Below are positions 10,401 to 19,600 of a DNA stretch of 64,000 nt, piece by piece (positions within the stretch are counted from its first letter, which is position 1; every line of letters starts with the position of its first letter). The translations under genes and the position numbers were made by a program. Source of the DNA: Halochromatium glycolicum (lineage in GTDB: Bacteria > Pseudomonadota > Gammaproteobacteria > Chromatiales > Chromatiaceae); the NCBI RefSeq assembly GCF_016584085.1, contig NZ_NRSJ01000001.1:1-64000 (forward strand), read 5' to 3'. The notes under the pieces were generated by a model, which ran no database searches, was not told the DNA's origin, and saw nothing but the letters and a program-made list of their open reading frames with translations.

Positions 10401-12640
10401 TCGGCAACATCCTTACGGAGACACCGCCGGATCGAGGGACAACGACCTTCGAGTACGACGTCATGGGCAATCGGACTGCTCTAATCGATCCGCTCGGCAA
10501 TCGCAGCGAATTCAGCTTCGACGCCCTCGGGAATCCGACCGGCTTGACGCATGGAGGACAGGCTATCTGGTCGTCAACCTATGATGAGCAGGGGCGGTAC
10601 CTCAGCCTGACCGACGCCAATGGGGAGGTCACCCGTTTCAGCTATGACTGCGTTGGGAATCTGACTGAAGTGCAGGATGCACTGAATCAGGAGACAGAGT
10701 ACAGCTACGACAGCGCTGGCAACCTCATCGCGACGATCGACGCTCTGGATAATCGAATCGAATTCGACTATGACGCTGTCAATCGGCAGATCGCGCGCAT
10801 CGGGCGGGATGGCCGTGCCTGGGGTTTCGACTACAGCCCGGACGGCCTCATCGATGAAATGTCGACGCCCAACGGTGACGAGACGCGCCAGACCTACGAT
10901 GCCGCTGGGCGGATCATCGAGCGGGTTGAGCCTGAGCGGACGATTCGCTATAGCTACGACGGCAATGATCGGCTGCTGAAGTCGGAAGAGGACTATGGCG
11001 GTGGTGTCGTGGCAGAGACCACTTGGTCCTACGATGCCCAGGGTCAGGTCTTGAACTCAACAGATCGCAACGGTCGCACGCTCGCCTATACCCGCAACGA
11101 GCGCGGTGATCGGCTGTCCATGACGACGCCGGATGGCCTGACGACCACCTACGTCTACGATGGGATGCAGCAGCCGGTGGAGATCGCGACCGGCAGTGAC
11201 GGGGTGTCCCTCACCTATGACGAGGCCGGCAATCTGATTCAGAAGTCGTTCACCAACGGTGCACGCGAGATACTCACCTACGACAGTCTGAATCGCCTCA
11301 CGGGTGTCCGTATCGAAGACTCCTTGGGTCAGGTGATCCAGTCCTTCGACTACACACTCGACGGGAACGGCCAACGAACAGCGATCGACCTAACCGATGG
11401 CCACATCGCCTACGGTCAGGATGCGCTGTATCGGTTGACGTCCGAGCGCATCAGCTCGACCAGTCTGGGCAACCGGACGAGCAACTGGAGCTACGATGCC
11501 ATTGGCAACCGCACTGATTCTGGAGCCTCCTTCGCTGACGACGGGCGCATCAAGACCGATGGCCTGGGCTTCAGCTACGTGCATGACGACAATGGAAACC
11601 GCGTGCAGAAGACGGGTGGTGCCACGCTGGTGACCTACGGCTATGACTCGCTGAATCGGCTAACGACGTATGACACGAGTGGTATGAGTGCGGTCTATGG
11701 CTATGACTACGTCGGGCGGCGGGACTACCGCGCGGTCAATGGCACCGTCACTCAGTACCTGTACGACCGGCAGAACATCGTCGCCGAATATGACGATGCC
11801 GGAAGCTTGGTGGCCCGTTATACCCATGCATTGGGCATCGACACGCCGCTGATGGTGGTCCGCAATGGACGCACCTGGTTCTATCACACCGATGGTCTCG
11901 GCAGCGTGGTCGCAATCACAGACGACAGCGGGGCCGCTGTGCAGCGTTATGGCTACGACGCCTGGGGCAATTTGATCCTAAACGAGGGTGACTTCAGCTT
12001 TGCCGATGTCGAGCCTATCAACCGCCTGACCTTTACCGGGCGGGAGTACGACGCGGAATCGGGCCTCTATTACTTCCGGGCCAGGAGCTACGATCCTCAG
12101 CTTGGACGCTTCCTGCAGAAGGATCCGCAGCAAGGCTCTCTCAACGTGCCCCAGAGCCAGCACCCCTACAGTTATGTCCGCAATAATCCGGTAAATCTGA
12201 CGGATCCGATGGGCGAAGCGGCAATGCTCGAATACGGGTTCATACTGACCGCGCCGACCGCTCAGGAGCAATCCGCGGCGCTGGTTGGTTTCATGCACGG
12301 TTTCGGTGCCACGAACATCACCTTCATCGGACACTTCATGGAGCTGAGCACCACCGGCAACTTCCACGACATCAGCCAGCTCTGGGATGAAGCGACTGCG
12401 CGCACGGAACGATCGATGGATGAGCTCAAGAGTATCCTTGGCGTCGCGGAGAAGACGAGTAGCAAGGGTGGTGTGGGCAGTATTCCCGGGGCATTCCTGA
12501 ATGGCGCCCATTACGAGCTGGGAGTCAAGATCACGATCTTGGGGCATGGTGAGAAGCGCTCGATCGAGGACTCACAGGGCGGCTTCAAGGAGGGCGTCGA
12601 CAACGGATTGGCTTATCTGCGCTCTCTGCGGCCACACTAG
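4418..12640 (+). CDS. Giant secreted PKD / alpha-barrel / Ig / PASTA / RHS-repeat protein
   Basis: 2740 residues with AAGGAG eight bases before the ATG. A basic leader ends in a hydrophobic signal segment (about residues 36-55). Then come a PKD domain (WDFGDG, about 60-150); an alpha-barrel segment like prenyltransferase/squalene-cyclase repeats (from NVAIDEGLWYLH, about 160-565); two PKD domains; an FN3 domain (about 785-880); five Ig/cadherin-like repeats of the GMTIDPSSGLISWTP type (about 885-1340); two PASTA-like repeats (about 1345-1485); an Ig-like domain; and a long array of YD/RHS repeats (about 1590-2535). The RHS core ends with GREYDAESGLYYFRARSYDP and DPMG. The 145-residue tail beyond this is unlike the core and may be a variable effector domain. 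It is a cell-surface or secreted protein. No recognisable immunity gene follows; the next sequence is an insertion-sequence remnant. Confidence 0.88.
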   Translation: MHPRSSHSTRPEERQPTYARSGLVSPARPRHVTLSCILTAILLLALLLPAIAAAAPTVKTVPWVASNPLIPHDTWDGKEVTLKGTSDVAGDNIEYTWDFGDGGFATGTVTNGYAIEARHAYTGVVGDIFTARLTVQNTDTGEIGSATYFVEIREKTLETEVNVAIDEGLWYLHKTLYRQTTNGIELGSWSQSTSCSVANPLRCASNGHYAITPANLNAFAVNGHVEAGDPDNPYTETVARGMRWLFGALRTEAISSRTYPAPTGTVNPDSNGNGYGVRVNQGSYPYQGGFFIDAIIAAGDPDRVTTTGAVGSGTDPGIQGRRYADIVQDMVDSYAYGQYNANSAARGGWRYRWNQFPDNSASQWAAIGLIPAERVWGLNVPDWVKTENEVWLGYSQALTGSEAGRFGYTNTSPSGWGPYAVTPSGMVQMVMDGIGRGDQRWDLAETWIRDRFGNDTSRAETSIRDYYYGLFSFTKAMLLHDSDGDGEAEPITLLQSQTQGVDPIDWYSAEQDKGDSIDGVARTLVDDQEAGGYWYSHNRREHNYEGNQYSLETAFAVIMLKQTLFQAGSPVAVAQATPNPGVAGGITLLDARNSFHQDANRSILSYEWDLDDDGVFDVIGPTVEYRFPGLGDYPVTLRISDDSLPVQTATTTIVARIDVPPLAPTADAGGPYVFCPGQGFFLDGTGSVNPDEGQSEPGLPGDSIVSYAWELTGNAQFDDASGAQPNVTGFFTGLGVGKYLIQLRVTDRTATAFPSSGEPDLSDADTAQVFVRDASDSACTACVSDLSARAKRNKVGLQWSPLPEVAGYDIFRSTQQGGPYSLLASTEADIGFYLDDSVLTGTVYYYVVRPFDERHDEVCQSNESSALPQLRTRGGSSRNLAPVITSIPSTFATEGLGYSYQAQAQDPNGDILSYALDLAPQGMTIGSSSGLIQWVPEDAQVGDQNVTLRVQDPGGLLSTQSFMISVIDQTDPPEILSSPVTEAEARVAYSYQVEAVDPDLGDSLDYTLTTAPDGMTIDAASGLVSWTPHDDQVGSQLVTVRATDTTGLFAEQSFTIQVVELNEPPSFTSSPVVEALEGSLYAYDADANDPNTGDTLTFSLDEAPSGMDIDPASGLIQWTPSEQQVGFVDVLVRVGDAAGLSSTQSYQVAVLNQNDPPSITSTPVTSGDQDGLYVYQVAASDQDQGDVLTFKLTTAPTGMTINPTSGRITWTPGNEDAGSEHAVAVQVRDSGGATAAQSFVVTVLNVNDPPVITSAPIVVAGEGVSYAYDVEATDPDIGDSLTFSLQTPPDGMTIDPSSGLISWTPASSQAGVEASVSVRVTDAGGLMSTQDFSIAVASADDFIAVPDVVGSTQTDAEIAIDDAGLSQATGSTAFDAVVPVDHVISQTPAAGTAVPVGSPVRLEVSLGPVQELVPSLIGLAQNDAEASLADANLAVGTVSTGNSNSVQAGIVLSQDPAAGTYRPAGSAVSYKVSLGPDNTPPTAAIESPATGSSLSGTVEITGTADDDNLRSWRLEYSVSGSDDWVGIAEGDTPVSNGLLGRIDAGILRPDIYRLRLTVADDLHAVSSLVEVQTNDQRQLGQFELVYEDLRVPNLGLPIVLRRVYDSSQPGAGDFGRGWRLALTDLDIREDEDNNVFITLPDGRRKAFGFTPTSFGFPFNFLAAPGYTAPLGVYDRLDALDCGALAMSGGRWFCFPGPLYDPDLYRLTTKEGLIYTVSESLGLQRLEDRKGHYIEITNDGILSSSGRNVTFDRDAEGRIIGITDANGNQQHYVYDDQGRLIEHVDRNGNSTQYDYLDNAHLLSGITTPDGCQPVRNEYTDGRLSARIDEHGNVTTYTYDATAGSETVTDANGEPTTYFYDGLGNTIRVVGPLGSETLIERDADGNETRRTDPSGRVTEKTYDANGNQRSITVDPAGLALTSTWTYNAFGQQTLYTDPEGNTTTYSYDSDGNLLSRVHKDPAGAVVASESFTYDSLGNRLTHTHEDGSVTSYTYDSFGNILTETPPDRGTTTFEYDVMGNRTALIDPLGNRSEFSFDALGNPTGLTHGGQAIWSSTYDEQGRYLSLTDANGEVTRFSYDCVGNLTEVQDALNQETEYSYDSAGNLIATIDALDNRIEFDYDAVNRQIARIGRDGRAWGFDYSPDGLIDEMSTPNGDETRQTYDAAGRIIERVEPERTIRYSYDGNDRLLKSEEDYGGGVVAETTWSYDAQGQVLNSTDRNGRTLAYTRNERGDRLSMTTPDGLTTTYVYDGMQQPVEIATGSDGVSLTYDEAGNLIQKSFTNGAREILTYDSLNRLTGVRIEDSLGQVIQSFDYTLDGNGQRTAIDLTDGHIAYGQDALYRLTSERISSTSLGNRTSNWSYDAIGNRTDSGASFADDGRIKTDGLGFSYVHDDNGNRVQKTGGATLVTYGYDSLNRLTTYDTSGMSAVYGYDYVGRRDYRAVNGTVTQYLYDRQNIVAEYDDAGSLVARYTHALGIDTPLMVVRNGRTWFYHTDGLGSVVAITDDSGAAVQRYGYDAWGNLILNEGDFSFADVEPINRLTFTGREYDAESGLYYFRARSYDPQLGRFLQKDPQQGSLNVPQSQHPYSYVRNNPVNLTDPMGEAAMLEYGFILTAPTAQEQSAALVGFMHGFGATNITFIGHFMELSTTGNFHDISQLWDEATARTERSMDELKSILGVAEKTSSKGGVGSIPGAFLNGAHYELGVKITILGHGEKRSIEDSQGGFKEGVDNGLAYLRSLRPH

Positions 12641-12748
12641 CAAGGCTCGAAAGCAGGGCGATCGCATCAGAGCATGATGATGTGCTTTTAGGGGTTATCT
12701 GAGCTTAGCGGCATAATCAGCCGAAAATACTGACGTGCTGAGGTTCCG

Positions 12749-13033
12749 ATGCCACCGCTTGCCCTCGACCGCTCGCTTGTGCGCCACTTTGCCGACCTTG
12801 AGGACCCGCGCTGCGCGTTGAAGCGTCGCCATCGGCTGGTCGATATGATCGTGATCGCCATCGCGGCTGTGTCGTGCGGCGCTGACGGTGGGGTTGCGAT
12901 CGCCGCTTTCGGGCGCGCCAAGCGCGAGTGGCTGGGGCAATTCCTGGAGCTGCCCAATGCTATTCCCGCCCATGACACCTTTGGGCGGGTGTTTGCGCTG
13001 ATCGAGCAGGGCAATTGCATCAACCGGCTCTAA
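12749..13033 (+). pseudogene. ISAs1-type transposase, N-terminal fragment
   Basis: About 95 residues match the start of ISAs1/H-repeat transposases: FADLEDPRCALKRRH, then a hydrophobic MIVIAIAAVSCGA stretch and AIPAHDTFGRVFALI. This is the DDE-associated N-terminal domain. The frame ends in a stop soon after, without the catalytic core. Immediately to the right, overlapping by a few bases, is the C-terminal part of such a transposase on the opposite strand, so the element has lost its middle and one half has been inverted. It separates the first RHS gene from the second. Confidence 0.8.
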
Positions 13034-13478
13034 TATTTGCGGATGCTGATGCTTTCCGTTTGCTTGGCGACTCGGGGTCCTCGAACAGGAGCTTGGCGAG
13101 GTAACGCTCATCCCAACCCGCCTTCAGGCGCTTGTTCTGGATGCCAAGCTTGGTGGGATCGTTTTTGAGTCGGTTCAGTGCAATGTGACGCAGCACGGCC
13201 AGATTTTCGCGAGCGACCGGCTCACGGACCCGCGAGTCATCCTCGCGAAAGGCGACATCGAGGCTCCAATGCAGCTGATTCTCCACCGTCCAGTGGCTGC
13301 GCGCGGCGCAGGCGAAGGTCTCGGCTTCAGGACCGATGCTGACGATGTAGAAGCGCGTCTCCTGGGTGGCGGTGCCGTTGAGCTCGCGGGTCGACTCGAC
13401 CATGCCGATCCTATTCAGGCCCTCCCAGCGGATGCAGGTCACCAGCTCCCTGGCCCAATCGCGAACGTCGGTGTCGGT
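13020..13478 (-). pseudogene. ISAs1-type transposase, C-terminal fragment, inverted
   Basis: The open frame is bounded by stops and lacks a proper start. It encodes the family's C-terminal part: MVESTRELNG, ETRFYIVSI, then ARSHWTVENQLHWSLDVAFREDD with the catalytic glutamate region, and RENLAVLRHIALNRL. It runs against the N-terminal half at 12749-13033. The two pieces meet at about 13020-13035. They are probably halves of one element or of two related copies joined by a rearrangement. It is inactive. Confidence 0.8.
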
Positions 13479-13680
13479 TTAAGAACCATCGGTTACCGTT
13501 ACGAATTTCAGCTGCTCCCTGAAAGCGTTTGATCACACGATGGTTTCAAATTTGGAACTGCTGATGGCGAAAAGCCGTATGGAAAAGTAATGGGTTTGCG
13601 GATAGCATACCTCATAGGATCTGCGGTGCTGGTGGCAGTTACGCGCACCCGCCCTAACATGACCGTCTGAGGATTTCCGA

Positions 13681-16600
13681 GTGCCAAGGCCCTACGCGCT
13701 GCACGCCCTTCGTGGTCTTTCCCTTGTTCTGCTTTTGGCGGTCCTGCTGACGGCGACAGCGCTGAGCGCCTTCCAGGACGAGACTGCGGTAACGCTGCCA
13801 CCGCTCGCGGATGACGCCTATGCGTTGGCGGCGGGGGACGTGGATGCGGACGGTGATCTGGACCTGGTGGTGACCGGCGCCGATGGCCCACGCCTGCTGC
13901 TGAACCAGGCCACCGGCGGCGGTGCGGGTGTCTTCACGGAAAGCGCGGGACTGCCCGCGCTCGGCGCCGTCGCTCTGGGCGCGGTGTTGGTCGACGTGGA
14001 CGGCGACGCTGATCTGGATCTGTTCCTGGCGGTGGCCGACGGTCAGGACCGGCTCCTGCTCAACGACGGCGCCGGCGCCTACACCGATGCCACCGCCGCG
14101 AGGCTGCCGCCGGATGTAGCCACGGGCGCCGCCGCAGCCGCAGGCGATGTGGATGGCGATGGCGATACGGATCTAGTAGTCGGGAACCGCGACAGCCGAA
14201 GCCTGCTACTGCTGAATAACGGCAGCGGCGCCTTCACCGATGCCGGCACCAACCGACTGCCCGTGGATGCCGATCCGACCACCGCGGTGCTGTTCGCGGA
14301 CCTGGACGGCGATGGCGCCGATGACCTGTTCTTTGCAAACGACGGTGCCCAGAATCGATTGCTCCTCAACGACGGTCTTGGCACCTTCACCGATGCTACC
14401 GCGGCCAATTTGCCCGCCGCCGCCGACGAGAGCCTTAGCGCAGCGGCCGCCGACGCCGATGGCGACGGCGATATCGACCTGGTCATCGCCAATGGCACCG
14501 CCGGCACTTCGCTCCTGCTGAACGATGCCGGGCTGTTCACCGACGCCTCCGCGTCGCGCCTCCCGGCCCTGGCGGAGTATGCCGTTGGTCTCGCCGCTGG
14601 CGATATCGACTTCGATGGCAGCGTGGATCTTGTCGTCGCCAATGCCGGGCAGGACGCCGTACTGCTGAACGATGGCGCCGGCAGCTTTGCAGTCTCCACC
14701 CTGCCGGCCGATGAGCGCCGCAGCTTCGCCGTGCTGTTGCTCGACGCCGACCTGGACTTCGATCTCGACCTGCCCATTGCTGCTCCGGCCGGCCAGACGC
14801 GCCTCCTCGTTAACGATCTCGCCTTCCCGCGCATCCGCCTTAGCCTGGCGCCGGACTATGTGGAGGCCACGGAAACACTGACCTTTGCCGTGGAGACCTT
14901 CGACGAAGATGGCGTCGCCGCCGTGGCACTCATCGTGCGTCGGCCGGGCGGCACCGAGGATACGCCGACACTCACCGCCGGGACCGCCAGCTATGTGCCG
15001 CCGGTGGCGGGGGATTACGTGGCTCGGGTGACTGCTGAGGACAGCCTCGGCAACATCGCTACCCGCAGCCTCTCCTTCCTGGTGCAGGAGCAGGATCTCA
15101 CCGCACCCGGCGTGACCACCACGGTAACGCCAGCTGAAGTTCTGTTTGGGCAGTCGGTGCAGATTGCGGTATCGGCGAGCGATGATCGCGGGGTTGTCAG
15201 CCGTCGGCTGAACGTCTCCGGTATCACCGTGCCCCTCAGCACCGCCGGCGAGGCCACCTATGTGGCAACCGCCGTCGGCACCCAGACGGCAACCGGCTTT
15301 GCTCGCGATGCCGCTGGCAATGAGGGCAGCGACGCCGTCACGTTCGATGTGCGGCCGGACAACACGGCGCCCACGCTGGCGCTATCGCTTGGGGCGGACA
15401 CAGTCGACCTCGTGGATCCGCTCACCATTTCCACCACCGCCACGGACAATGTCGCGGTGGTGAGTCTAGCCATTACCGTGACCGGTCCAACGCATCCGGA
15501 CGGACTCGAGCTCACGCCCGATGCGGACGGTAGCGCCGCTTATACGCCGTTCCTCGCTGGCACCCACACCGTAAGCGTGCGCGCCACCGACCCGGCCGGC
15601 AACGAGACGGTGGAGACCGCCACCTTCGAGGCCGTCGGCGAGTCGGACAGCACCGCGCCGACGGTGACCGTGGATGTCTCTCCCGCCACCGTCGCCGTCG
15701 GCAACGTGGTGACCGTCACGGTGGACGCTACCGACGATGTCGCGGTGAGCTCACGCTCGCTCACCATCAATGGCACGCCGGTGACCCTGGACGCCGTGGG
15801 TACGGCGACCTATACCCCGCCCGTCATCGGCGACTACACGGCCGAGGCCCGCGCCACGGACCCCACAGGCAACGCCACCACCGCGACCACCACCTTCCGG
15901 GCCATCGACCCGGCGGGCGACACCGAACCGCCCGACGTCGCGCTTGCCTCGCCGGCGGACAGCGCCGAGGCTTCGGGTGTCGTGACCATCGGCGGCACCG
16001 CCGACGATCCGACCCTGGCCGCCTACAGCCTGGCCTACGCGCCCGTCGGTACCAACGACTTCACGACCTTTGCCACCGGCACCGAGGCGGTTGTTGATGG
16101 CACCCTCGGCACGCTGGACACGACGCTGATGGAGAACGGGTTCTATCGTGTCCGACTGACGGCCGAGGACATCAATGGTCGCACCGCGACGACCGAGCGC
16201 CTGATTCAGGTCTCCGGTCGATTGAAACTCGGCATCTTCACGGTCTCGTTCCAGGACAAGACCATCCCGGTCGGCCGGCTGCCGGTGTCCGTGACCCGCA
16301 CCTACGACAGCCGCCGGCGCGGCAGCGTCGGCGATTTCGGCTACGGCTGGAATGTGGCGCTGACTCAGGCCGAGCTCGTCGCGAACCGGCTCGCCGGCGA
16401 CGGCTGGGAAGACCAGAACCTGGGCGGATTCATCCCGACCTACCAGTTGGCGCCGACCCAGCCGCACTTCGTGACCATCCGGCTTGGCGAGGACAAGGAG
16501 GTGAAGTTCCGCGCCGTGCCCGTCCCCGCGACCCAGCGGCTGTATCCGTTCTCGTCCTATGGCCCCACCGGGATGCGCTACGCGCCCGTCGGCGACAGCG

Positions 16601-19600
16601 ACGTCGGTACGCTCACGGCCAGCGGCGAGGATCCGGCCTGGCTCATCGGCGACGAGATCGTGGATTTCGGCTTCGACGTCTACAACCCGAGCCGCTTCAC
16701 CTACACGGCCCCGGACGGCTTCCAGTACATCTTCAGCGGCTCCCAGACGTCGGTTCGCTACAGCCTGATCGCGGTGGTCGATCCCGCGGGCGTGCGCATC
16801 GACATCACGCCTGATGGATTCACGCGCTCCGACGGCCTGGCGGTAACCTTCGTGCGCGACGCTCTGGGCCGTATCACGTCCATCGAGGACCCGGCCGGCA
16901 ACACCGTGACCTACGAGTACGACGGCGCCGGCGACCTGGTCGCCGTCATCGACGCGGAGGGCCATCGCGCCGAGTTCGAGTACGACGACGAGCACTATCT
17001 GACCGAGCTGCGCGACCCGTCCGGCAACCCGGTTCAGCGCAACGAGTACGACGAGGACGGCCGGCTGATCGCGATCACCGATGCGGCGGGCAACCGCGTC
17101 GAGATGGACTACGACCTGGACGCCAATACCCAGATCGTTCGCGACCGGCGCAACAACCCGTCCATCTACGAGTACGATAGCGCCGGCAACGTCGTCGCCG
17201 AGACCCGCTTCCCGACCGTCGACGGCAGCGTGCAGCCGGTACTGACCCAGCGCCGCTTCGACGACAACGGCCAGATGACGCAGGAGACCCTGCCCGACGG
17301 CACCGTCAACAGCTACGCCTACGACCGCTTCGGCAACATCATTGAGGAGGTCAGGGACGTCGGTGGCCTGGCGCTCACCACCACCTACGTCTACAACGCC
17401 AGCGGCCGGCTGCTGACCGAGACCGACGCCCGTGGCAACACCATCACCCACACCTACGACGCGGACGGCAATCGCGACTCCACCACCGATCGCGAAGGCA
17501 ACATCACGCTGTTCGAGTACAGCGACGACGGTCTGCTCACGCGTGAGATCGACGCCCTCGGCAACTACACGGCCTACGAGCACGACGTCCTGGGCAATGT
17601 CATCGCCGAGTCGCGTTGGGACGGCAACAGGTCGGTGTCCACGGCCGACGATACGCTGCTGCGCCGTATCGAATACGATTACGACAGCGTCGGGAACAAG
17701 GTCGCCGAGACCGTATTGGTGGCCGACGGTAGCGGAGGCTACGTCGAGGCCACCACGAGTTGGACCTACGACCGCAACGGCCGGCAGCTCACCGAGACCG
17801 ACCCGCGGGGCCATACGACGACCTACGACTACGACGAGGTCGGCAATCGCATCGCCGAGATCGATCCGCTGGGCCATCGCACCGAGTATGGGCACAACGC
17901 GCTCGGCGACCTGATCCGCATCGACTACCCCGACGGCGGTGCGAAGCTCATCGGCTACGACGCGGACGGCAACCGCACCACGGTCACCAATCCGAACGGT
18001 CGGACTACCACCTACGTCTACGACGCGTTGGACCGCGTCATCCGTGTCGATCATCCCGATGTGACGCTGGCGGACGGCAGCACCCAGATCAGCAGCCAGA
18101 TCAACCTCTACGACGCGGTGGGGAACCTGATCGGCGAGGTGGACGAGCGCGGCAATCGCACCGATCACGGCTACGACGCCGCGGGACGGCGCACCAGCAC
18201 CCTGCAGCCGGAGGTCTACGACGCCGTGACCGACAGCCTGGTGCGGCCGCAGACCCTGTACGAATACGACGCCAACGGCAACCGCAGCGCGGTCGTCGAT
18301 GCCAAGGGCAACCGCACCGAATACAGCTTCGATCGCGAAGACCGGCCCACGGGCACGCTGTTTGCCGACGGCAATACGACCGCCGTCGGTTACGACGACC
18401 TGGGCCGGGAGACCTCGCGCACCGATGCCGCCGGGCTGGTCACCGAGTACGCCTACGATGCCCTCGGTCGTCAGACCGCGGTCTCGCTGCCGCCGCCGAA
18501 CCCCGGCGATGCGCGGCCCGAGACCCTGTTCACCTACGACGAACTTGGCAATCCGCTGACCCAGACCGACGCCAACGGGCATGTCACGGCGTTCACCTAC
18601 GACCTAACCGGAAACCGCCTGTCCCGCACGCTGCCGGGTCTGCAGACCGAGACCTTCGTCTACGACGCAGCGGACCAGATGGTCAGCCACACCGACTTCA
18701 ACGGCGAGACTACCGAATTCGACTACGACGCCCGTGGTCGCCGAACGCTAATCGCGTACCCGGACGGCACCAGCGTCGCGACCACCTACACGCCGGGTGG
18801 CCAGCGGTCGATCGTCACCGATGCCCGCGGGCCCACGACCTATGCCTACGACGAGCGCGATCGGCTGGTGAGCCGCACCGATCCGGACGGACTCGTCATC
18901 GCTTACGGCTATACGGCCAGCAGCGAGGTGGAGACCGCGACCACGGCCGCCGGCACCACCCGCTATGGTTACGACGCCCTCGACCGTCTGGCCTCGGTCA
19001 CCGATCCCGACGGTAACGCCGCCTTCTTCTGGTACGACGCGGTGGGCAATCAGTCGGTCCTCGACCACGCCAACGGCGCCGAGACCCGTTATGGCTACAA
19101 CGACCGCAATCAATTGACCCGCGTCGAGCAACGCGACGCGCTCGGCGCCCTGTTCGCGATGCACGTCTACACGCTGGACGCGAACGGGCTTCGCACCCGC
19201 GTGGACGAACTGCCCATGGGCAACGCGGTGGACTATGTCTACGACGACAACCATCGCCTGGTCCGCGAGACGCGTGTCGGCGCCGACGCCTACGACATCC
19301 GCTACAGCTACGATGCGGTGGGCAACCGGGTCGCGATCGACCGCGACGGTGCCGTCACGGGCTACAGCTACGATGCCAACGACCGTCTCACCAGCTCCGG
19401 TCTGACCACCTACGGCTACGACGCCAACGGCAATCTCACCAGCGTGACATCGGGCGGACAGACGACGACCTTCGTCTTCGATGCTGCCAACCGGCTGGTC
19501 CGGAGCACGGCGCCCGGCGGTGCGGCGACCGATTACGTGTACGACGCCGACGGCAACCGCGTGCTGAAGTCCGACACCGGCGGCGACACGCGCTACCTGG

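Noticed and set aside
15751-18582. 943-codon open frame on the minus strand
   Set aside because: It lies wholly antisense to the RHS gene; GC-rich codon use keeps the opposite frame open. The product is a Val/Gly/Arg-rich string without domains.
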